Source: Streptomyces ficellus
Lineage (GTDB): Bacteria; Actinomycetota; Actinomycetes; Streptomycetales; Streptomycetaceae
Length of the DNA stretch: 53,832 nt
Direction: 5' to 3'
Assembly (NCBI RefSeq): GCF_030406405.1
Contig: NZ_JAUEPL010000049.1
Span: forward strand, 1-53,832
A program made the position numbers and the translations under genes. The notes under the pieces were generated by a model that saw only the letters and a program-made list of their open reading frames with translations, had not been told where the DNA came from and did no database searches. Positions 32,515 through 45,596 of this stretch are shown here, in pieces (within the stretch, counting starts at the first letter, position 1; each line of letters opens with the position of its first letter).

Positions 32515-34443
32515 GTGAGCACCCAGGAACTCGCCACCCCTTCCCCCGTCGATGTCGACCAGGCCGAGGCGGCCCTCGTCGAGCACTACCCACGGCTCGT
32601 GCGCATCGCCTATCTGGTGCTGCCGCCCGCCCTCGGCCGCAACCGCCGTGTGCTGACCGCGCACGCGCTCGTGCAGCGCTCGCTGCCGCGCCGCCGCGCC
32701 TCGGCCGAGGACGGCGGGATGCCGGGGCAGCGGCGGCCCGAGGACGCGGTCGACCCGGGGTACGCGTATGTGCGCGGGCGGGTGCTGTGCCAGGCGCTGG
32801 AGGCGGGCCTGCCGCTGCGGCGCAGGGCCTGGCCGAAGCGGGCGCAGTTGCCGCCGCTGCTGCCCCAGGTGTGGGGACTGCGGCTGTTCCCGCGCTCGGG
32901 CGGCGCCGACGAACTGGCCCTTGACCAGCGGCTGTCCGCGCTGTCCGGGCCCGCGCGTGCCGCGTATGTGCTGCGCGGCCTGGAGCGCCAGGGCGACGCC
33001 GAGGTGCGGCGGGTGCTGGCGGCGGCCGGGGTCGAGGACCCCAGGGCCGCGCTGGCGGAGGCGGACGGCGTGGCGGCGCCGGGGGAGGTCAGCGCGGCGG
33101 GGCTGCTGGAGTCGCCCGAGTTCGACCCGTGTTCGCTCCAGGCCCGCCCCACGGACCTGATGCGGCGGCGCCAGCACGGCAGGGCGGCACTGGCGGCGCT
33201 GGCCGCCGCCGTGGTGTGCGGGACGCTGCTCGGGATGCCGGGTGACGGCTGGGGCCCCGACGGGGCGGCCGCCCCGGTGTACGCGCGCAACCCGGTCGCC
33301 GAAGCGGCGCTGGACCCGGCCAATCTGCGGCGGGTGGCCCCGGCCGCCTGGCAGCGCTCGGCCCGTACGGACTTCTCGGTGTGGCCCGCGCGCGGCGGCC
33401 TGGTGGAGGACCGGGCGCTGCTGCGGCGGGCGCTGGCCGTGTGGGCGCGGCCGGGGGCCACGGTGCAGGCCTCGGCGACGCCCGGTACGCCGCCGGGGCC
33501 GCCGATGGGCCCGCCGCAGTTGCTGTTCGCCGGCGAGGTGGACGGGGCGCGGGTGGTGCTGTTCCACGACGGTCTGCGGGCGGTGCGGTACGCGGAGCCG
33601 AAGGACGGCACGGAGGGGGCGGCGCTGGACTTCGCGCGGACGGACGGCGCGGACACGGCGTCGGCGGCCGCCCTGGTGGTGGGGCGTACGCACGCCAATG
33701 TGCGCTATCTGACGGCGCCCTGGGTACGGGGGGTGTCGGTGCGCGACCTGCTGGTGCCGTCCGGCGCGGCCCGTCCGGTGGAGCGGGACGCGTACGGCGT
33801 CACAAGTCCGCTGCTCAGCCCGGTGGCGCCGAGCCAGTGCCGCTCGTGGGACGTCCTGGAGGTGCGCGACGGGGTGACGACCCGCACGCTGACCGATCTC
33901 GGGGAGCTGGCCCCGGCCCGGCTGACGTCCGGCCCGCCGTCGGCGCCGGTCGACGTGTCGGGTGAGCGGGCGCGTGCGGAGTGGGCGCGGACGGCCTGTC
34001 TGCTGCCCATGGTGCGCGCGAAGGGCGTCCGGTCGGTGAACTCCTGGCAGTTCGGCCGGCAGGAGCTGCCCGGCGCGGGCGGCAGCGCCGCGTGGCTGTG
34101 CACGCGCGCGGAGACCTGGCGCGGGACGGGCGGCAGTGTGCTGGCGCAGTTCCAGACGCCGTCCGCGCGGGTCGGCTCGGTCGCGGCGAAGGCGGACGGC
34201 TCGCCGGCGTGCGGGGCGCGCGAACCGCGCGTACTGGCCGGTGTGCTGTGGCGGTCGCCGGCCGGGCAGTGGTACATGCTGGCGGCCGGCAGCCCGCAGG
34301 TGACGTCGGTCGCGGCGTCGGGCGGGGTGACGGGCGGCGAGGAGGGCCGGTTCCTGGCGGTGAAGGTGGCGGGCAAGCCGTCGAAGCCGGTGGAGCTGAG
34401 CGGTCGGCTGCAGGACGGCACGAACATCACCCCGCTGCGCTAG
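32515..34443 (+). CDS. membrane protein with degenerate sigma-factor-like N-terminus
   Basis: A 642-residue protein. Residues about 15-60 (DQAEAALVEHYPRLVRIAYLVL) resemble sigma region 2 and residues about 137-185 (QRLSALSGPARAAYVLRGLE, then AEVRRVLAAAGVEDPRAAL) resemble sigma region 4 of ECF factors. Key DNA-contact positions look weakened. A basic patch (MRRRQHGR) and one membrane helix (AALAALAAAVVCGTLLG, 223-241) follow. The remaining 400 residues are predicted outside the membrane, with Cys residues (SQCRSWDV, TACLLPM, WLCTRAE, SPACGARE). The GTG at 32515 lies 30 bp after the GH89 stop, so they may be cotranscribed. It could be a membrane-tethered regulator or an inactive relic. I know no characterised homolog. 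Confidence 0.7.
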   Translation: MSTQELATPSPVDVDQAEAALVEHYPRLVRIAYLVLPPALGRNRRVLTAHALVQRSLPRRRASAEDGGMPGQRRPEDAVDPGYAYVRGRVLCQALEAGLPLRRRAWPKRAQLPPLLPQVWGLRLFPRSGGADELALDQRLSALSGPARAAYVLRGLERQGDAEVRRVLAAAGVEDPRAALAEADGVAAPGEVSAAGLLESPEFDPCSLQARPTDLMRRRQHGRAALAALAAAVVCGTLLGMPGDGWGPDGAAAPVYARNPVAEAALDPANLRRVAPAAWQRSARTDFSVWPARGGLVEDRALLRRALAVWARPGATVQASATPGTPPGPPMGPPQLLFAGEVDGARVVLFHDGLRAVRYAEPKDGTEGAALDFARTDGADTASAAALVVGRTHANVRYLTAPWVRGVSVRDLLVPSGAARPVERDAYGVTSPLLSPVAPSQCRSWDVLEVRDGVTTRTLTDLGELAPARLTSGPPSAPVDVSGERARAEWARTACLLPMVRAKGVRSVNSWQFGRQELPGAGGSAAWLCTRAETWRGTGGSVLAQFQTPSARVGSVAAKADGSPACGAREPRVLAGVLWRSPAGQWYMLAAGSPQVTSVAASGGVTGGEEGRFLAVKVAGKPSKPVELSGRLQDGTNITPLR

Positions 34444-34496
34444 GGGCGCGCTGCTGACTCTTCCGTAAACAACGGGTGCACGACCCTGTCGCCCTG

Positions 34497-34514
34497 ACGT
34501 ACTCATCAGTACAT
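34497..34514 (+). promoter_or_regulatory. candidate operator before the di-iron/reductase pair
   Basis: GTACT-CATC-AGTAC (34499-34512) is a perfect 5-bp-arm palindrome 9 bp before the start at 34522, likely overlapping the transcription start. A TetR regulator is encoded at 36841 and is the natural candidate to bind. Confidence 0.5.
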
Positions 34515-34521
34515 TGACGCC

Positions 34522-35406
34522 ATGTCTAACAGGCGGCCGGCACGTACAGCGTCGGAGCGGATCGAGCTGAAGGCCCGGAAGGTCTCCTTCGACTGGGAGG
34601 AGACCCCGCTCCACTGGGTTCCCGGCGACCCGTTCACCAGCCACACCATCAATGTCCTGCACCTGCTTCTCCCCGCGGGCGAGCGGTGGTTCGTCCACGT
34701 CTACCGGCAGGTGCTGCCGTACATCCGTGACGACCGGCTGCGCGAGGACGTCATCGGGTTCATCGGTCAGGAGGCGATGCACTCCCAGGCCCACGACGAC
34801 GTACTGCCGCACCTGAGGAAGCTCGGGCTGGACCCGACCCCGTACACCGCGCAGGTCGACTGGCTCTTCGAGAAGCTGCTCGGCGACCGGACGCTGCCGC
34901 CCGGCCGGGCCCGGCGGTGGTGGCTGATGGAGCGGGTCGCGCTCATCGCGGCGATCGAGCACTACACAGCGTTCCTGGGCGACTGGGTGCTCAACGCCGA
35001 GGAGCTGGACCGGCGGGGCGCCGACCCGGTGATGCTGGACCTGCTGCGCTGGCACGGCGCGGAGGAGGTCGAGCACCGCGCGGTCGCCTTCGAGCTGTTC
35101 ATGCACGTCGACGGCGGCTACCGGCGGCGCGTACGGACCTGGGCGACGGCGTTCTCGGCGCTGGTCTTCCTCTGGCAGCGGGGCGCCCGGTTCTTCATGG
35201 AGAACGACCCGACGCTGCCGAACGGCAAGGCGTCGGTCAGGGACTTCGTCCACCGCGGCCGGCACGGGGTGCTGCCGTCCACGCCCGACATGCTGCGGTC
35301 CGTCCCCCGCTACCTGAGCCGCGGCTACCACCCCTCGCAGGAGGGCAGTACGGCCCAGGCGGTCGCCTATCTCGCCTCGTCCCCGGCCGCCAACGGAGGT
35401 CACTGA
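34522..35406 (+). CDS. putative metal-dependent hydrolase (PF10118, di-iron-like)
   Basis: A 294-residue protein of the predicted metal-dependent hydrolase family. Potential metal ligands are in FIGQEAMHSQAH (near residue 90), IEHYTAF (near 150) and HGAEEVEHRAVA (near 180), a spacing like ferritin-type di-iron proteins. It has no signal peptide. The ATG at 34522 follows the palindrome. The reductase gene begins 3 bp after its stop, so the two are surely cotranscribed, and the reductase probably supplies electrons to this protein. An oxygenase or hydroxylase on a lipid-like substrate is an inference. Confidence 0.85.
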   Translation: MSNRRPARTASERIELKARKVSFDWEETPLHWVPGDPFTSHTINVLHLLLPAGERWFVHVYRQVLPYIRDDRLREDVIGFIGQEAMHSQAHDDVLPHLRKLGLDPTPYTAQVDWLFEKLLGDRTLPPGRARRWWLMERVALIAAIEHYTAFLGDWVLNAEELDRRGADPVMLDLLRWHGAEEVEHRAVAFELFMHVDGGYRRRVRTWATAFSALVFLWQRGARFFMENDPTLPNGKASVRDFVHRGRHGVLPSTPDMLRSVPRYLSRGYHPSQEGSTAQAVAYLASSPAANGGH

Positions 35407-35409
35407 GCC

Positions 35410-36462
35410 ATGCCGCCCCGTCTGCGTACCGTCGTCGCCGTCGCCGGAGCGGCCCTGCTCGTCAAGCGGGCCGCCCGGCGCCGCATCCAGGCCGCTCCCC
35501 TCTGGCCGCTGCCCGCCCTGGAGGAGCCGATATCGGGCCGGGGCACCCGCTCGTCGACCACCCGCCGCCGCGTGTTCGTGACCGAGCGGTCCACGCCCGC
35601 CGAGGGGGTCGTCCAACTCCGCCTGGAGGGCACGGGGCTGCCGCCCTGGGAGCCGGGCGCGCATGTGGACCTGGTCCTGCCGTCGGGCTTGGTGCGGCAG
35701 TTCTCGCTGTGCGGCGACCCGGCCGACACCGGCACCTACACCATCGCCACCCGGCTCATCGAGGACGGGCGGGGCGGCTCGCGGGAGGTGCACGAGCAGG
35801 TGCACGAGGGCACGGAGGTGGAGATCCGGGGGCCGCGCAACCGTTTCCCGCTCGTCGCGTCGCCCGCGTACGTCTTCGTCGCGGGCGGCATCGGGATCAC
35901 GCCCTTGCTGCCGATGGTGCGCGCCGCGCACGCGGCGGGGGCGGACTGGAAGCTGCTGTACTGCGGGCGCAGCCGGGCGACGATGCCGTTCCTGGACGAG
36001 GTGGAGAAGCTGGGGAACGTGAGCGTCGTGGCCGAGGACGAGGCGGGGCTGCCGGACCTCGCCTTCCTGGCGGAGCTGCCGACGGAGGCCGAGGTCTACT
36101 GCTGCGGCCCGGACGGCCTGATGGAGGCGGTGGCGGCCCGGCTGCCGGAGGGACGGACACCGCGGCTGGAACGGTTCACCCCGGCCGCCTCCGCTCCGGG
36201 CGGCGCCTTCGAGGTCGAACTGCGGCGGTCGGGGCGGACGGTGGCGGTCGCACCGGGTCAGTCGGTGCTGGCCGCCGTACGGGCGGAGGTGCCGCATGTG
36301 TCGTACTCGTGCGAGCAGGGCTTCTGCGGTACGTGCCAACGGCGCGTCCTGGAGGGCGAGATCGACCACCGGGACGAGTTGCTGACGGACGGCGAACGGC
36401 ACGACACGATGCTGATCTGCGTCTCGCGCTGCCGCGGCGAGCGGCTGGTGCTCGACCTGTGA
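35410..36462 (+). CDS. PDR/VanB-family oxidoreductase with [2Fe-2S] domain
   Basis: A 350-residue electron-transfer protein. After a short N-terminal hydrophobic segment (VVAVAGAALLVKRAARR), it has a flavin-binding barrel (VVQLRLEGTGLPPWEPGAH, RQFSLCGDP), an NAD-binding domain (VFVAGGIGITPLLPMV, EVYCCGPDGLM), and a C-terminal plant-type ferredoxin with Cys301, Cys306, Cys309 and Cys337 (CEQGFCGTC, then LICVSRC). The order FMN, NAD, [2Fe-2S] is that of phthalate dioxygenase reductase. ATG at 35410 with GGAGG overlapping the preceding gene's end shows coupling. It passes electrons from NAD(P)H to a partner, most likely the di-iron protein upstream. Confidence 0.93.
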   Translation: MPPRLRTVVAVAGAALLVKRAARRRIQAAPLWPLPALEEPISGRGTRSSTTRRRVFVTERSTPAEGVVQLRLEGTGLPPWEPGAHVDLVLPSGLVRQFSLCGDPADTGTYTIATRLIEDGRGGSREVHEQVHEGTEVEIRGPRNRFPLVASPAYVFVAGGIGITPLLPMVRAAHAAGADWKLLYCGRSRATMPFLDEVEKLGNVSVVAEDEAGLPDLAFLAELPTEAEVYCCGPDGLMEAVAARLPEGRTPRLERFTPAASAPGGAFEVELRRSGRTVAVAPGQSVLAAVRAEVPHVSYSCEQGFCGTCQRRVLEGEIDHRDELLTDGERHDTMLICVSRCRGERLVLDL

Positions 36463-36482
36463 TGCCCGTGGTGAGGCTGGGG

Positions 36483-36776
36483 TTACGGCAGCAGCAGCCA
36501 GTCGGCGGCCAGGGCGGCGAGGAGGCCCGCGCCCAGGAGCCAGGTGCCCAGGCGGGTACGGCCGTTGCGGCTGAGTTCGATCACGACTCCGCACAGGATC
36601 ATGGCCAGCCCGTACACGCCGACCACCAGGACGGAGGTGCGGCTCGCCAGCCGCAGCACCAGGACGACCGCCATCGCCACCAGCAGGACGGACGCCGCGG
36701 CGATCCGCAGGCGCCGCGCCTGGCGCGGGGTGAGTCCGGTGCGCGGTACCGGGGTTTCGGGGTCGGAGACGCTCAT
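36483..36776 (-). CDS. small membrane protein
   Basis: A 97-residue protein with a charged N-terminus (TPRQARRLR) and three hydrophobic helices: IAAASVLLVAMAVVLVLRLA, SVLVVGVYGLAMILCGVVIE and LLGAGLLAALAADWLLLP. No named domain. The ATG at 36776 faces the TetR gene at 36841 with 64 bp between, so the divergent pair may share the regulator's control region. It is convergent with the reductase gene, whose stop is 20 bp away. Confidence 0.75.
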   Translation of the reverse strand: MSVSDPETPVPRTGLTPRQARRLRIAAASVLLVAMAVVLVLRLASRTSVLVVGVYGLAMILCGVVIELSRNGRTRLGTWLLGAGLLAALAADWLLLP

Positions 36777-36840
36777 GGTCCGGCAGCGTAACGGAAGCTG
36801 TAACGGCCACCGTTCGAAGGGCGGCGGTTAGGCTGGTCGC

Positions 36841-37563
36841 ATGACGACCGGGGTGCGGCGCAGAATGGGCGTCGAGGAACGCAGGCAGCAGCTGATCGGC
36901 GTGGCGCTGGAGCTGTTCGGCCACCGCTCCCCCGACGAGGTGTCGATCGACGAGATCGCCGCCGCCGCGGGCATCTCGCGACCGCTCGTCTACCACTACT
37001 TCCCCGGCAAGCAGAGCCTGTACGAGGCGGCGCTGCGGCGTGCGGCGGACGAGCTGGCGGCCCGGTTCGCGGAGCCGCGCCAGGGGCCGCTGGGGGCACG
37101 GCTGCTGCGGGTGATGGGGCGGTTCTTCGACTTCGTGGAGGAGCACGGGCCGGGGTTCGAGGCCCTGATGCGCGGCGGACCGGCCGTGGGGTCCTCCACC
37201 ACGCACGCGATGATCGACGAGGTGCGGCAGGCGGCGTACGTGCAGATCCTCGCCCACCTCGGCGTCACCGACCCGCCCGCCCGGCTCGAACTGGTCGTCC
37301 GCTCCTGGGTGTCGCTCGCCGAGTCCACCGCGCTGATCTGGCTGGACGGGCGCCGGATTCCGCGCGCGGAGCTGGAGTCGCAGTTGGTGCACGACTTCGC
37401 GGCGCTGGCGGCGGTGAGCGCCGCGTACGACGACGAGATGGCGGGGCTGCTGCTGCGCATCCTGAGCGACGAGCCGGTCGACGGGCCCTTCGGCGACCTG
37501 GCCGGCCGGCTCGGGGCGCTGCTGGCGAGGGTGCCGGCCGTGCCCGCTCAGCCGGTGCGGTAG
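36841..37563 (+). CDS. TetR-family transcriptional regulator
   Basis: A 240-residue repressor-type protein. The N-terminal HTH (residues about 14-60) contains SIDEIAAAAGISRPLVYHYFPGKQSLYEAAL, a textbook TetR signature. The helical C-terminal ligand domain (FFDFVEEHGPGFEALM, LVVRSWVSLAESTALIWL) resembles regulators of lipid or hydrophobic compound genes. It lies next to the di-iron/reductase pair and a small membrane protein gene and likely controls them through the GTACT palindrome, by inference. ATG at 36841 gives the normal start. Its last 16 bp overlap the convergent isomerase gene. Confidence 0.92.
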   Translation: MTTGVRRRMGVEERRQQLIGVALELFGHRSPDEVSIDEIAAAAGISRPLVYHYFPGKQSLYEAALRRAADELAARFAEPRQGPLGARLLRVMGRFFDFVEEHGPGFEALMRGGPAVGSSTTHAMIDEVRQAAYVQILAHLGVTDPPARLELVVRSWVSLAESTALIWLDGRRIPRAELESQLVHDFAALAAVSAAYDDEMAGLLLRILSDEPVDGPFGDLAGRLGALLARVPAVPAQPVR

Positions 37564-37895
37564 GAGGAGTCGAGGTCGCGTACCTCGGCGGAGATGTGCA
37601 CGGCGGGGCCGGGCTTGAGGAAGTCCCCCACGAGCGCGACGACGGCCTGAGTGAGCCGTGCCTTGACCTCCTCGCCGCGCCCGGCCAGCATCGCGATGCC
37701 GACGTGGATGATCGCGTCGTCGGCCGCCTCGCCGTCGCCGATCACGGCGTCCTCGACCCGGCGGGTGCGGGTCTTGCAGGCCTCCAGGCGGGTGCCGACC
37801 GTCTCGACGACCACCGGGTGCAGGGCCAGCGCGAAGCCGCGCCGGTCGAAGGCGCCGTCCAGGGAGGCGGAGTAGTCGACGGTGATCTGCGGCAT
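37548..37895 (-). CDS. 5-carboxymethyl-2-hydroxymuconate isomerase-family protein
   Basis: A 115-residue tautomerase-superfamily protein. The mature N-terminal Pro (MPQITVDYS) is the catalytic base in this family. FALALHPVVVETVGTR and AIIHVGIAMLAGRG are typical CHMI segments. The characterised enzyme acts in homoprotocatechuate breakdown, but no other gene of that pathway is here, so the physiological substrate is unclear. The ATG at 37895 has CAGGAG about 8 bases upstream. It overlaps the TetR gene end by 16 bp in convergent arrangement. Confidence 0.88.
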   Translation of the reverse strand: MPQITVDYSASLDGAFDRRGFALALHPVVVETVGTRLEACKTRTRRVEDAVIGDGEAADDAIIHVGIAMLAGRGEEVKARLTQAVVALVGDFLKPGPAVHISAEVRDLDSSYRTG

Positions 37896-37940
37896 GGGGA
37901 GCGCTCCTGGTGGTATGGGTGTCGGGCCTGCCCACGATAG

Positions 37941-37989
37941 AGCGGGGCGCCCCGATCCGGACACCTGTTCCGGATCGGGGCGCCCCGCT
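37941..37989 (-). terminator. terminator after the amylopullulanase gene
   Basis: A perfect 20-bp stem (37941-37960 with 37970-37989) has a 9-base loop and lies 8 bp past the pullulanase stop on the minus strand. It insulates the isomerase gene downstream. Confidence 0.95.
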
Positions 37990-37996
37990 GTGCCGC

Positions 37997-43357
<5,361 letters not shown>

Positions 43358-43471
43358 GGCGGGATCTCCTGGTCGAGGGTTGCGGAGACGGGGTTGCGTG
43401 CCGCCCCGCGCCCGGGGAGGGGCGGCGGGAGGGCTGGTGGGGCGAGGGGGGTACGGGGGCTTCGCCCCGGC

Positions 43472-43512
43472 GCCGTCCTCGCGACGCGGCGGCTGCGTGC
43501 CGCGAGGACGGC
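43472..43512 (-). terminator. terminator between amylase and pullulanase genes
   Basis: GCCGTCCTCGCG pairs with CGCGAGGACGGC (43472-43483 and 43501-43512), loop 17, starting 12 bp after the amylase stop on the minus strand. Read-through may still reach the pullulanase gene, which has no obvious operator of its own. Confidence 0.85.
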
Positions 43513-43524
43513 GGCCGTGGCGGG

Positions 43525-45213
43525 TCAGGAGCGCCAGGTGTCGTTCAGGGTGACCTTCCCGGAGGCGGGGACCGTGGCGGTGCGGTTGGCGCCGCTCTCC
43601 CAGGTCACGTTTCCGGAGGCGTCCTTGCGGAGGTACTTGTACTGGAAGGCCGTACCGGCGGGCAGGGTGACGTCGAGCTTCCAGACGGGGTAGCTCGCCG
43701 GGTCCAGCTTGAGCGCGCCGGCCGGGTTCCAGCCGCCGAGGGCCGCGTGGTCGCCGGTGACGTGGATGTTCTCGCCGGGCACGGTCGTGGCGTCGACGGC
43801 GAAGGACGCGCCGCTGCTCACCTGGCCGTCGCCGCAGCTCCTGGCGCCCGCGTGCAGCGCGACGGCGGTGTTGGGGCCGAGCGTCGCGGTGAACTGCCCG
43901 GAGCCGTCGACCGTGACGGGCCTGTCGCTCTGGACGTCGCAGTAGTCACCGGCGGGCAGCGACGTCCGGAACGTACGGGTGAGGCTTGACGTCTCGTGGT
44001 TGATGGCGACGTACGCCTTGGTGCCGCGCCCGAAGGCGATCTGGTCGCCGCCGTTGTCCCACCAGTCCGTGACGCCCTGACCGCGCGCCGCGTTCCGGAA
44101 GGCCACCATGGAGGCGATCTCGCGCCAGGCGTGCTGGCACTTCCAGCCGTCGCTGTAGCAGGCGTTCACCTGTCCGCCGCCCGGCGGGCCCGCGTCCTTG
44201 TCGGTCCACTCGTAGCCGGAGTGGACGTCCGGCGAGCCGTAGGGCCAGGCCAGCATGAACACGTTGGCGAGGGTGTAGTCGGCGCCGTTCTTGTAGCTCA
44301 GCGTGTCGCCGCCGCGCTCGGTGTCGTGGTTGTCGACGAAGACGGCGGACTTGCCGGACTCCAGGTAGCCCCAGCCCTCTCCGTAGTTCTTCAGGTAGGC
44401 GAGGTTCTCGTTCTGGAACACGCGCTTGAGGTCGCGGGCGTAGCGGAACTCCTGCACATCGCCGTTGTCGAGGTACTCGCCGGGCGACACGGCCTCTCCG
44501 GCGCCGTATATCGCCTCCTGCTTCCAGTACACCGACGGGTTGGTCAGCTTGGCCTTGATGGCGGCCAGGTCGCTCGCCGGCATGTGCTTGGCGGCGTCGA
44601 CGCGGAAGCCGTCGACGCCGAGTGACAGCAGGTCGTTCAGATAGCCGGCGATCGTGGTGCGGACGTACTCCTCACCGGTGTCGAGGTCGGCGAGGCCCAC
44701 CAGTTCGCAGTGCTGGACGTTGTCCCGGTTCTGGTAGTCGGTGATCTGGGCGGTGCAGTTGTCCATGTCGGACGACGCGTACAGGCCGGGGTAGGCGTAC
44801 TTGGTGTACGAGGAGCCGCCCGTACCGGTGCCGGACGCGGCCGCCATGTGGTTGATGACGGTGTCGACGACGACCTTGACGCCCGCGCCGTGGCAGGTGT
44901 CGACCATGTTCCTGAAGGCGGCGCGGTCACCGAGCCGGCCGGCGATCTTGTAGCTGACGGGCTGGTACGAGGTCCACCACTGGCCGCCCTGGATGTGTTC
45001 CTGGGGCGGTGAGACCTGTACGTAGCCGTAGCCGGCCGGGCCGAGCTGGGCGGTGCAGGCCTTCGCCACCGAGGCGAAGTTCCACTCGAACATCACGGCG
45101 GTGACGTCCTTGTCGCCGGGCGGCGCGGCCTGGGCGGGGGTGGGGGGCGCCGTGACGGCCACTGCGGCTCCCGCCACGAGGGCGAGCGCGGCGGCCACGG
45201 ACTTTCCGGCCAT
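43525..45213 (-). CDS. aml: secreted alpha-amylase with starch-binding domain
   Basis: A 562-residue exported GH13 enzyme cutting internal alpha-1,4 bonds of starch. The signal peptide ends near residue 30 (PTPAQAA). The catalytic domain resembles other Streptomyces amylases, with the calcium-site Asn in VVVDTVINHM, nucleophile Asp206 (GFRVDAAKH), acid Glu233 (WKQEAI) and Asp297 (FVDNHDTER). Residues about 467-562 form a CBM20 starch-binding domain (VTGDHAALGGWNPAGALKLD, YPVWKLDVTLPAGTAFQYKY). ATG at 45213 has AGGAGG 4 bases upstream, a very strong site. It has its own promoter with CTTGCTGCAAG downstream and is expected to be repressed by MalR and induced by maltose. Confidence 0.97.
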   Translation of the reverse strand: MAGKSVAAALALVAGAAVAVTAPPTPAQAAPPGDKDVTAVMFEWNFASVAKACTAQLGPAGYGYVQVSPPQEHIQGGQWWTSYQPVSYKIAGRLGDRAAFRNMVDTCHGAGVKVVVDTVINHMAAASGTGTGGSSYTKYAYPGLYASSDMDNCTAQITDYQNRDNVQHCELVGLADLDTGEEYVRTTIAGYLNDLLSLGVDGFRVDAAKHMPASDLAAIKAKLTNPSVYWKQEAIYGAGEAVSPGEYLDNGDVQEFRYARDLKRVFQNENLAYLKNYGEGWGYLESGKSAVFVDNHDTERGGDTLSYKNGADYTLANVFMLAWPYGSPDVHSGYEWTDKDAGPPGGGQVNACYSDGWKCQHAWREIASMVAFRNAARGQGVTDWWDNGGDQIAFGRGTKAYVAINHETSSLTRTFRTSLPAGDYCDVQSDRPVTVDGSGQFTATLGPNTAVALHAGARSCGDGQVSSGASFAVDATTVPGENIHVTGDHAALGGWNPAGALKLDPASYPVWKLDVTLPAGTAFQYKYLRKDASGNVTWESGANRTATVPASGKVTLNDTWRS

Positions 45214-45299
45214 GTTTCCTCCTGGGGAAGGGAGGTGCGGATGCGACGGTGCAGCCTCGTACGGCAACGCGCCATGCCCGCAAGGCCCTGATGAAGCTT

Positions 45300-45310
45300 C
45301 TTGCTGCAAG
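45300..45310 (-). promoter_or_regulatory. MalR-type palindrome in the amylase leader
   Basis: CTTGCTGCAAG, a perfect 11-bp palindrome, lies between the amylase promoter and its start codon at about +25, where a bound repressor would block elongation. Confidence 0.7.
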
Positions 45311-45335
45311 ACAGCAGCAATGCTTTTCGGACGTG

Positions 45336-45364
45336 ACCGTACGAGCCGCTCGCCATGCGGTCAA
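45336..45364 (-). promoter_or_regulatory. amylase promoter
   Basis: On the minus strand TTGACC (45359-45364) and TACGGT (45336-45341) are separated by exactly 17 bp, a good housekeeping-sigma promoter about 120 bp upstream of the amylase start. Confidence 0.65.
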
Positions 45365-45413
45365 CCCTTTGGACACAGCGGGTTTACGCGCCGGAAATCT
45401 GCCGGATCGATAC

Positions 45414-45441
45414 CTGCAAGACCTTTCGCAAGACCTTGCAG
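45414..45441. promoter_or_regulatory. MalR-type operator, CTGCAAG-N14-CTTGCAG
   Basis: CTGCAAG (45414-45420) and CTTGCAG (45435-45441) form an inverted pair 14 bp apart, with a further GCAAG between. The same arrangement and spacing is found at 51855-51882. Centred about 122 bp from the leader palindrome, it could allow looping. The rest of the 383-bp spacer holds a GC-rich hairpin near 45472-45520 and a short CCTGCC-AAG-GGCAGG hairpin (45571-45585) just after malR. Confidence 0.72.
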
Positions 45442-45596
45442 TGGTGTTACGTTCAACGACGACTCCGGTCCGGCCGGCCGAGGGTCCCCTTACCCCGGGG
45501 CTCCACGCGCCCGGCCGGCCGGGCCGGTCACCAGCCGGGAGGTCCGGGGCATGAGAAGACCCCGCCGCGCCCTGCCAAGGGCAGGCCCCGGGCCCC

